NCBI GenBank assembly: GCA_946617545.1
Contig: CAMOKK010000061.1
Coordinates: forward strand, 1-7,453
Direction of reading: 5' to 3'
Length of the DNA stretch: 7,453 nt
Origin: an uncultured Bacteroidales bacterium
GTDB taxonomy: Bacteria; Bacteroidota; Bacteroidia; Bacteroidales; UBA932
Below, in pieces: positions 1 to 5,386 of this stretch. Position 1 is the first letter of the stretch, and every line of letters begins with the position of its first letter. The notes beneath the pieces were generated by a model, which was not told where the DNA came from, did no database searches, and saw only the letters and a list, made by a program, of their open reading frames with translations. The position numbers and the translations under genes are program-made.

Positions 1-112
1 CGGCCTCGGAAGGGATTCCCTGAACCTTTCCGCCTTCTACGGAGAGGACGGGGTTCTGCTGGCTGCAGGAGGCAAGGACCAGCATCGAAAACAGTATTAG
101 CTTAAGTTTCAT
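1..112 (-). CDS. Partial lipoprotein, probable type-B carboxylesterase (N-terminus only)
   Basis: Only the first 37 codons lie in the window; the gene runs off the left edge. The reading frame starts at an ATG whose complement is at 110-112. It encodes a short basic, then hydrophobic leader ending in a lipobox, Leu13-Ala-Ser-Cys16, so the product should be a lipid-anchored envelope protein. After the cysteine comes VLSVEGGKVQGIPSEA (residues 22-37). This matches the opening strand of type-B carboxylesterases / para-nitrobenzyl esterases, where a 'V-x-GG-x-V-x-G' segment precedes the conserved 'F-x-G-I-P-Y-A' motif, which would lie just outside the window. That family hydrolyses carboxylic esters with a Ser-Glu-His triad. 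The catalytic residues are not visible, so the lipoprotein call is firm and the esterase call rests on this one short segment. The gene is divergent from the outer membrane protein gene and has its own -7 box at 133-140. Confidence 0.62.
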   Translation of the reverse strand, partial: MKLKLILFSMLVLASCSQQNPVLSVEGGKVQGIPSEA

Positions 113-132
113 GGGTTAGAAAAACGTTTCTA

Positions 133-140
133 CAAATATA
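133..140 (-). promoter_or_regulatory. -7 promoter box of the divergent lipoprotein gene
   Basis: Read on the minus strand this is TATATTTG, a full match to the Bacteroidota -7 consensus TAnnTTTG. It ends 20 nt before the ATG, giving a short leader. No clear TTTG-like -33 box is seen 19-21 bp upstream. An 8-bp palindrome AAACGTTT (122-129) falls at the expected transcription start. Confidence 0.6.
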
Positions 141-190
141 GTACTTTTTCGGAATTCGTCGAAGGAAGCGGGGCATTCGTCTAAAACCGG

Positions 191-244
191 ATGCAAGGGC
201 TTGGAATTACGCTTACTTTTGCTCCCGGAAATAAAATGCAAGGG
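191..244. repeat. 9-bp direct repeat ATGCAAGGG around the forward -7 box
   Basis: ATGCAAGGG occurs at 191-199 and again at 236-244, 45 bp apart, one copy on each side of the forward -7 box (214-221). The repeat is exact but short. It could be a pair of regulator binding sites or chance; the flanking bases do not match. Confidence 0.35.
214..221 (+). promoter_or_regulatory. -7 promoter box of the outer membrane protein gene
   Basis: TACTTTTG fits TAnnTTTG. It ends 26 nt before the ATG at 248, so transcription should start near 226-230. This argues against the in-frame ATG at 191, which would lie upstream of the transcript. No good -33 TTTG is seen at the usual spacing. Confidence 0.6.
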
Positions 245-247
245 AAT

Positions 248-2716
248 ATGAAAAAGTTTATCGTCATTTTTGCCGCCGCCCTGCTGGGCATCCAGGCCTT
301 TGGTCAGACCACTACCGTAGAAGGTGTGGTGCTGGATTCTCTCACCCGTGCGGGCGAACCGGCCGCCATCCTGCAGTTCTATCGCCTGCCGGATACGGAC
401 AAGGCCGTGGCCTTTACCACCACCGACGAGGAAGGCCGCTTCTCGCACAGTTTCACCCTGCCCGGTGATTATATAATGGTATTTGACAATATGGGCCGGA
501 AGGTGCAGCGCCGCTCTTTCACCGTCCCGGCCGGCACGCCCGTTGTGAACCTGGGCGAAATCCTGGCCCAGGACAGCGCAGAAATGCTGAAAGCCGGCAG
601 CGTCACCGCCATGCGCCCGCTGGTCAAGATGGAAGTGGACAAGATGACCTATAATGTAGAGGATGACGCCGATTCCAAGACCAGCACCGTCCTGGATATG
701 CTCCGCAAGGTACCTATGGTAAGCGTGGACGGCCAGGACAACATCAGCGTGAACGGCAGCAGCAGTTTCCAGGTTTACGTGGACGGAAAACCCAACCAGA
801 TGTTGTCCCAGAATGCCTCCACCATTTTCAAGATGATGCCCGCCAGCAGTGTAAAAAACATCGAGGTCGTCACCAATCCCGGCGTAAAATACGACGCAGA
901 AGGCGTGGGCGGTGTGCTCAATATCACCACCAACAAGGAAGTCACCGGCGGTTCCTCCATGGCTGAAGGCTTCTACGGCACCGTGATGGCCATGGGCTCT
1001 ACCCGCGGCGGCGGCGCCGGCGTGAGCGGCAGCCTGCAGAAAGGAAAGTTCGCCATGAGTCTCAACGCCAACGTGATGTACAACAGCATCGGCAATACCA
1101 CTTCCGATGTAGAACGCGTGCAGGACAACGGTTTCACCATGAAGACCCACTCTTCCTCCAAGATGTCCATGCCCATCGCCATGCTCAATTCCACCGCCAG
1201 CTATGATATCGATTCCCTGAACCTGGTGAGCGCCACCCTGGGCGTGATGCACTTCGGCATGAAGCAGTCCGGCGGCCTCACCAACACCCTCCTTGCCAGT
1301 CCCGGGGCCGATCCTTTCGGCTACGACGGCACCACCCAGACCGTCAACAACCGCACCAACCTCTCCTTCGGAGCCGATTACCAGCATCTCTGGGCCGATG
1401 CCCCCGGCCGCAGCCTGGTGTTCAGCTATCAGTTCAACGGCGCCCCGTCCGTAAACAACAGCCTCAATACCTTCGACGGCAGCGCCATCCCCGGCTTCGA
1501 TCTCACGGACCGCAAGAGCGACGGCCGCACCGGTTCCACCGACCATACCTTCCAGGCCGATTTCACCACCCCGCTGGGAACCAGCCTCACTCTGTCCACC
1601 GGCGCCAAGTTCATCGCCCGCCACAATTCCTCCGACCAGACGGATTACCTTTGGAACGGATCGGCCTTTGTGGAGAACCCGCTGAGCAGCCTGAAGTATG
1701 ACTTCTATAACCGCATCGGCGCGGCCTATGCCGAGATTGGCGGCACATTCGGCCAGTTCGGCATAAAGGGTGGCGTCCGCTACGAGCACACCTGGCAGAG
1801 TTACAATTCATCGGCCATGGCCACCCCCTTCAGCGTGAACTACGGAGACCTGGTGCCCAGCGCCAGCATCCAGTGGAGCCCCAGCGCCATGCAGAACATC
1901 GGCCTCAGCTACAATATGCGCATCAGCCGTCCGGGCATCTCCTACCTGAACCCTTACGTAAACACATCCGATCCCACCGCCCTCACCTACGGCAACAGCA
2001 ACCTGGACACGGAGAAGGGGCACAACATCTCCCTGGTTTACAACTTCTATTCCCCTCTGATCATGGTGAGCGCCACCCTTCGCCACAGTTACACCGGCAA
2101 CGGCATCGATTCTTACAGCTTCTATGACGAAAACAACCTCCTCAATACCACCTACGGCAATATTGTCCGCAGCCGCAATACCGGCCTCAACGGTTATGTG
2201 ATGCTGAATCCCGGCCGCAAGACCCGCATCATGCTCAACGGCGGCGTGAGCTACGTGAGCCTGAGCAGCGAGCAGCTGAACCAGAAGAACAGCGGCTGGA
2301 ACTACAACCTGATGGCCGGTGTGCAGCAGACCCTGCCCTGGGATATCCGCCTGAGCGCCAACTTCATCATGATGGGCCGCAACGTTAGCCTGCAGGGCTG
2401 GTCCAGCGGGATGCGTGCCGGTATGCTGGGCTTCACAAAGTCCTTCCTGGACGACCGCCTGAGCTTCTCCATCAACGGCATCCTGCCCCTGATGAAGGGC
2501 CTGAACATGAGCATGGAATCCTACACCGTCGGCAAGGGCTTCACCTCCAGCACAATCACCCAGATTCCCATGCGCGCCATCACCTTCCAGGTAAGCTGGA
2601 CCTTCGGCAAACAGGGCAACTACAGCGCCAAGAAGACCCGCCGTTCCATCGAGAACGAGAGCCAGCTGAACTCCTCCACCACGGCCGAGAGCATGAGCGG
2701 CATCATGGGAATGTAA
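248..2716 (+). CDS. TonB-receptor-like outer membrane beta-barrel protein (OMP_b-brl_3 type)
   Basis: This 822-residue protein has a signal peptide with a probable cleavage after AFG at residue 19, leaving Gln20 first. Residues about 22-108 resemble a carboxypeptidase regulatory-like beta-sandwich. A plug-like domain follows (about 118-230), with VTAMRPLVKMEVDKMTYNV and then NPGVKYDAEGVGGVLNITT (210-228), both hallmark segments of this family. The rest, to about residue 787, alternates polar and aromatic residues as in a long beta-barrel. The last predicted strand ends SWTFG, followed by a basic KKTRRSIEN tail also typical of the family. The start at 248 is chosen because it gives the signal peptide and lies downstream of the -7 box; in-frame ATGs at 191 and 236 would add a non-signal leader. 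Unlike a true SusC it has no SusD partner here. The substrate is unknown; transport, sensing or envelope roles are possible. The kinase gene follows 21 nt later. Confidence 0.9.
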   Translation: MKKFIVIFAAALLGIQAFGQTTTVEGVVLDSLTRAGEPAAILQFYRLPDTDKAVAFTTTDEEGRFSHSFTLPGDYIMVFDNMGRKVQRRSFTVPAGTPVVNLGEILAQDSAEMLKAGSVTAMRPLVKMEVDKMTYNVEDDADSKTSTVLDMLRKVPMVSVDGQDNISVNGSSSFQVYVDGKPNQMLSQNASTIFKMMPASSVKNIEVVTNPGVKYDAEGVGGVLNITTNKEVTGGSSMAEGFYGTVMAMGSTRGGGAGVSGSLQKGKFAMSLNANVMYNSIGNTTSDVERVQDNGFTMKTHSSSKMSMPIAMLNSTASYDIDSLNLVSATLGVMHFGMKQSGGLTNTLLASPGADPFGYDGTTQTVNNRTNLSFGADYQHLWADAPGRSLVFSYQFNGAPSVNNSLNTFDGSAIPGFDLTDRKSDGRTGSTDHTFQADFTTPLGTSLTLSTGAKFIARHNSSDQTDYLWNGSAFVENPLSSLKYDFYNRIGAAYAEIGGTFGQFGIKGGVRYEHTWQSYNSSAMATPFSVNYGDLVPSASIQWSPSAMQNIGLSYNMRISRPGISYLNPYVNTSDPTALTYGNSNLDTEKGHNISLVYNFYSPLIMVSATLRHSYTGNGIDSYSFYDENNLLNTTYGNIVRSRNTGLNGYVMLNPGRKTRIMLNGGVSYVSLSSEQLNQKNSGWNYNLMAGVQQTLPWDIRLSANFIMMGRNVSLQGWSSGMRAGMLGFTKSFLDDRLSFSINGILPLMKGLNMSMESYTVGKGFTSSTITQIPMRAITFQVSWTFGKQGNYSAKKTRRSIENESQLNSSTTAESMSGIMGM

Positions 2717-2724
2717 ATTATTCT

Positions 2725-2732
2725 TATCTTTG
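2725..2732 (+). promoter_or_regulatory. -7 promoter box of the kinase-regulator pair
   Basis: TATCTTTG is a full match to TAnnTTTG and sits inside the 21-bp gap between the outer membrane protein stop and the kinase ATG. It ends only 5 nt before that ATG, so a transcript from here would be leaderless or nearly so. No -33 match is seen in the upstream coding sequence. Confidence 0.55.
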
Positions 2733-2737
2733 CAAAG

Positions 2738-3790
2738 ATGCAAACGAAGAATCGCAGAAATCTGATCATCAACACCACCCAGATGGTTGTCTGGGTGGGT
2801 GTTTTCCTGGTACCGGCCATTGTCACCGGCACCATGACCGGTTCCCTGGAACAGGCGGTGAAGGTGTTTACAACGGGCGCCATGCTGTTGTTGCCGGCCT
2901 TTGTCCTGTACAGCCTTAACTATTACCTCCTGGTACCCAGGCTCCTGCACGGCGGTCGCGCTAAGTGGTTCTATATCATCAACGGTGGTATCATTGTGGG
3001 CTGGATGCTGTGGGATTTCTTCGGAAAGCATCCCCAGGAGTTCCCCAAGGAAGTGGTAGAGCAGTTTGGGGAGCGGACTTTGTGGGCCATGTATGTGGGC
3101 TCTATCCTGCTCAGGGTATTCGTCCAGTGTATGCTGGTTCTTCTGGCGGCGGGCCTGCGGGGCGTGATGCGCTCCAATGATGCCATGATGCAGGCGCAGG
3201 AAGAGCGCCGGAAGAGTGCCGAGGCGGAACTCACCTGGCTTAAACACCAGCTGAATCCGCATTTTCTCTTCAATACCCTGAACAACATTTCCTCCCTCAC
3301 CCAGATAGACCCGGACAAGGCGCAGGAGAGCATCGGCCAGTTGAGCGACCTGCTGCGCTACGCGCTTTATGACAGCGAGGCCGACCGGGTATCCCTCTCG
3401 GCCGAAATGGAATTCATGAGCAACTACATGGACCTGATGGCCCTGCGTTGCAATGAGCTTACCACCGTTACCAAGGACTTCCAGGTACCCCAGGAGCACG
3501 TGGAGGTGGCTCCGCTGCTCTTTATCTCCCTGGTGGAGAACGCTTTCAAGCATGGTGTGAATGCCCGTTATCCGTCCTTCGTGAATGCGGGAATGTCCTA
3601 TGCCGACGGCGTCATCACCTTCCGCTGCGCCAATTCCCTTTTCGAGAAGCAGGGCAGCGACCACATAGGCTCCGGAATCGGCCTGGAAAACATGAAGCGC
3701 CGCCTGGAGCTCCTGTACCCCGGCAAGTACGCTTATGAGCAGAAGGCCGACAATGACACCTACACGGTGGAAGTAAAACTTCAGGTATAG
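2738..3790 (+). CDS. LytS/YehU-type sensor histidine kinase
   Basis: This 350-residue inner membrane kinase should autophosphorylate and pass phosphate to the LytTR regulator encoded 19 nt downstream. Four hydrophobic segments are visible (about 16-34, 44-66, 77-95 and 117-140) with only short loops, so there is no large periplasmic sensor domain. A charged, probably coiled-coil linker (148-166) leads to the His_kinase domain, with the H-box KHQLNPHFLFNTLNN and His175 as the likely phosphorylated residue. The HATPase domain shows its N-box LVENAFKHG (265-273) and G-box GSGIGLENMKRRL (311-323). All key residues are present and the protein looks intact. The ATG at 2738 is only 5 nt after a -7 box; the next in-frame ATG (codon 16, at 2783) would cut into the first membrane segment, so 2738 is preferred. 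The signal sensed cannot be read from the sequence. Confidence 0.94.
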   Translation: MQTKNRRNLIINTTQMVVWVGVFLVPAIVTGTMTGSLEQAVKVFTTGAMLLLPAFVLYSLNYYLLVPRLLHGGRAKWFYIINGGIIVGWMLWDFFGKHPQEFPKEVVEQFGERTLWAMYVGSILLRVFVQCMLVLLAAGLRGVMRSNDAMMQAQEERRKSAEAELTWLKHQLNPHFLFNTLNNISSLTQIDPDKAQESIGQLSDLLRYALYDSEADRVSLSAEMEFMSNYMDLMALRCNELTTVTKDFQVPQEHVEVAPLLFISLVENAFKHGVNARYPSFVNAGMSYADGVITFRCANSLFEKQGSDHIGSGIGLENMKRRLELLYPGKYAYEQKADNDTYTVEVKLQV

Positions 3791-3809
3791 TTTTTTAATT
3801 CTGAACGAG

Positions 3810-4532
3810 GTGAAGAATCTCCGCTGCATAGTCGTAGACGATGAACCCTTGGCTGTAAAAATGCTGGAGGGATTTGTAGAGCGTACACCGTTTTTAGAAT
3901 TGGCCGGCTCCTACAACGACCCCGTGCTGGCCCTGTCGGAGATTCGGGCAAAGAGCCCGGAATTGGTGTTTCTGGATATCCAGATGCCGGATCTGGACGG
4001 CATGGAATTGTCCCGCATGCTGCCCTCCGAGACCCGCGTCGTCTTTACCACGGCCTTCAAGCAGTATGCCTTCGAGAGCTACGAGGTAAGTGCCCTTGAT
4101 TTCCTTCTCAAGCCCATCCGCTATCAGAAATTCCTGGAAGCTGCCCAGAAGGCACGGGAGTGGTTCGCGCTTAAGGAGGCGGCATCGGCCCCGGCGGCAT
4201 CGGCCGAAAAGCAATCCGTTTTCCTTAAGGTGGAAGGCGTCCTCCGCAAGGTGGATCTGGCCGATATCCAGTACGTCGAGGGTATGAAGGACTATGTGAT
4301 GTTCCATCTGGCATCGGACCGGCAGCCGCTGGTGACGCATCTTACCATGAAAGCCGCCGAAGACATGCTCCCGCCCGAGCGGTTCATGCGCATCCACCGG
4401 TCTTTCATCATTGGCCTTTCCCATATCTCCAGCGTCACGCCTCAGGCCGATGTCAAGGTGGGAGACGCTCTCCTCCATGTCTCCGAAGGCTACCGCCCCG
4501 CTTTTGACCAATACCTTGGCAGCCTGTCGTAG
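3810..4532 (+). CDS. LytTR-family response regulator
   Basis: This 240-residue transcription factor has an N-terminal receiver domain (about 3-118) and a C-terminal LytTR DNA-binding domain (about 136-238). The receiver keeps the acidic pair Asp10-Asp11, the phosphoacceptor Asp56 in FLDIQMPDLDG, the Thr80/Thr81 switch region and Lys101 in LLKP. The LytTR domain shows the usual IQYVEGMKDYV segment and RFMRIHRSFIIGLSHI (191-206). The start is GTG at 3810, chosen because the receiver strand begins two or three codons later and no suitable ATG is nearby. It almost certainly forms an operon and signalling pair with the kinase just upstream. The interdomain linker contains two near-identical pentapeptides, AASAP and AASAE (124-133), encoded by a 15-bp tandem duplication. 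Target promoters are unknown; the outer membrane protein gene and the regulator's own operon are natural candidates. Confidence 0.95.
   Translation: MKNLRCIVVDDEPLAVKMLEGFVERTPFLELAGSYNDPVLALSEIRAKSPELVFLDIQMPDLDGMELSRMLPSETRVVFTTAFKQYAFESYEVSALDFLLKPIRYQKFLEAAQKAREWFALKEAASAPAASAEKQSVFLKVEGVLRKVDLADIQYVEGMKDYVMFHLASDRQPLVTHLTMKAAEDMLPPERFMRIHRSFIIGLSHISSVTPQADVKVGDALLHVSEGYRPAFDQYLGSLS
4178..4207 (+). repeat. 15-bp tandem duplication in the regulator linker
   Basis: Two adjacent 15-bp units (4178-4192 and 4193-4207) share their first 13 bases, GGCGGCATCGGCC, and differ only in the last two. In frame they encode AASAP and AASAE in the linker between the receiver and LytTR domains. The unit length is a multiple of three, so copy changes keep the frame. 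Confidence 0.85.
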
Positions 4533-4572
4533 GCTTAAAGGGTTTTGGGGGATATTGTTTCGGGATTTTTTG

Positions 4573-4580
4573 TATCTTTG
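4573..4580 (+). promoter_or_regulatory. -7 promoter box of the M48 protease / GH78 unit
   Basis: TATCTTTG matches TAnnTTTG within the 65-bp gap after the regulator stop. It ends 17 nt before the ATG at 4598, giving a leader of roughly 10 nt. A TTG at 4555-4557 (15-bp spacer) and a TTTG at 4544-4547 (25-bp spacer) are both off the usual 19-21 bp, so the -33 box is uncertain. No terminator hairpin is seen in this gap, so read-through from the regulator is possible. Confidence 0.62.
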
Positions 4581-4597
4581 GGAAAAATCTGACCACT

Positions 4598-5383
4598 ATG
4601 AAAAGAATCCTATGCCTTTTGGCCGTGGCTGTCGGCCTTTCTTCCTGCGGTGTTGTATCCCAGCTTGATTCCGGCCGTCTGATTCAGGGCGGTATCTATG
4701 CCGTTCAGGCCCTTTCGCTTACGGACGACCAAGTAGCCGCCTATGTGCATCAGTACATTACCCAGCTGGATGCCCAGAGCGAGGTTCTGCCGGAGTCCAG
4801 CCCCTATACCAAGCGCCTGCGCAAAATCATCAACAGCATGGACGGCGTCAATGAGATGCCCCTCAATTTCAAAGTGTACAAAACTCCGGAGGTGAACGCC
4901 TTCGCCTGCGCCGACGGCAGCGTCCGCGTCTATAGCGGCATCATGGATGCCATGACGGACGAGGAACTTTGCGGCGTCCTGGGCCACGAGATGGGCCATG
5001 TGGCGCTCCATCACACGCGCAAGCAGATGCAGAAGCAGATGCTCACGTCGGCCACCCTGCAGGGCCTGGCCTCCACCTCCCAGAAGGTGGCCGTGCTCAC
5101 GGATTCGCAGCTGGGCGCCATCGGAGAGATGGTCCTCAACGCCAAGTTCTCCCGCAATATGGAAACTGAGGCCGATGACTACGGCTACAACTTCCTCTGC
5201 GAAGCCGGTAAGAATCCCTGGACCATGGTAATGGCCTTTGAGAAGTTGCAGAAGCTTTCCGGCGGTTCCCAGAGCGGCCCGGTCACCAATATCTTCTCTT
5301 CCCATCCGGATACGGCCACCCGCATCGAGCACATCACCCGGCGCTGCATCAATGACGGCTTCAACCGGCCTGCCGGCAAGTAA
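4598..5383 (+). CDS. M48 family zinc metalloprotease lipoprotein, LoiP/YggG-like
   Basis: This 261-residue lipoprotein (lipobox Leu14-Ser-Ser-Cys17) is a single-domain M48 peptidase. The zinc motif is HEMGH at 130-134 (His130, Glu131 and His134), inside GVLGHEMGHVALHH. The third ligand is probably Glu191 in the METEADDYGY segment (188-197). Other family landmarks are VNAFACADGSVRVYSGIMDA (99-118) and the C-terminal SSHPDTATRIEHI (234-246). Order and length closely follow E. coli LoiP/YggG, an outer membrane lipoprotein protease linked to low-osmolarity and envelope quality control, including the N-terminal 'ALSLTDDQV' segment. Like LoiP it lacks the TPR domain of BepA. By homology it should cleave misfolded or unassembled envelope proteins at the periplasmic face of a membrane; that is inferred. 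The gene has its own -7 box, and the rhamnosidase gene starts 3 nt after its stop. Confidence 0.93.
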   Translation: MKRILCLLAVAVGLSSCGVVSQLDSGRLIQGGIYAVQALSLTDDQVAAYVHQYITQLDAQSEVLPESSPYTKRLRKIINSMDGVNEMPLNFKVYKTPEVNAFACADGSVRVYSGIMDAMTDEELCGVLGHEMGHVALHHTRKQMQKQMLTSATLQGLASTSQKVAVLTDSQLGAIGEMVLNAKFSRNMETEADDYGYNFLCEAGKNPWTMVMAFEKLQKLSGGSQSGPVTNIFSSHPDTATRIEHITRRCINDGFNRPAGK

Positions 5384-5386
5384 ACT

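Noticed and set aside
191..247. Upstream in-frame ATG at 191 (and 236) as the start of the outer membrane protein
   Set aside because: Both would put a non-signal leader before an otherwise normal signal peptide, and 191 lies upstream of the -7 box. The ATG at 248 fits both promoter and signal peptide.
116..1789. Long open frame on the minus strand (557 codons) opposite the outer membrane protein gene
   Set aside because: Low-complexity Gly/Ala/His/Val-rich product with no recognisable domain. It is the expected antisense shadow of a GC-biased gene, while the plus frame has a signal peptide and family motifs.
248..2716. Calling the barrel protein SusC of a polysaccharide utilisation locus
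   Set aside because: The plug and C-terminal motifs fit the OMP_b-brl_3 group better, and no SusD-like lipoprotein follows.
1808..3829. Minus-strand open frame of 673 codons crossing the barrel and kinase genes
   Set aside because: It spans two real genes and their promoter, its composition is skewed to His/Gly/Gln/Val, and no motif is seen.
3894..4511. Minus-strand open frame of 205 codons inside the response regulator
   Set aside because: Fully contained opposite a clear receiver-LytTR gene and without any recognisable motif.
4533..4597. Possible terminator between the regulator and the protease
   Set aside because: The gap is T- and G-rich with short T-runs, but I could find no GC-rich inverted repeat ahead of them.
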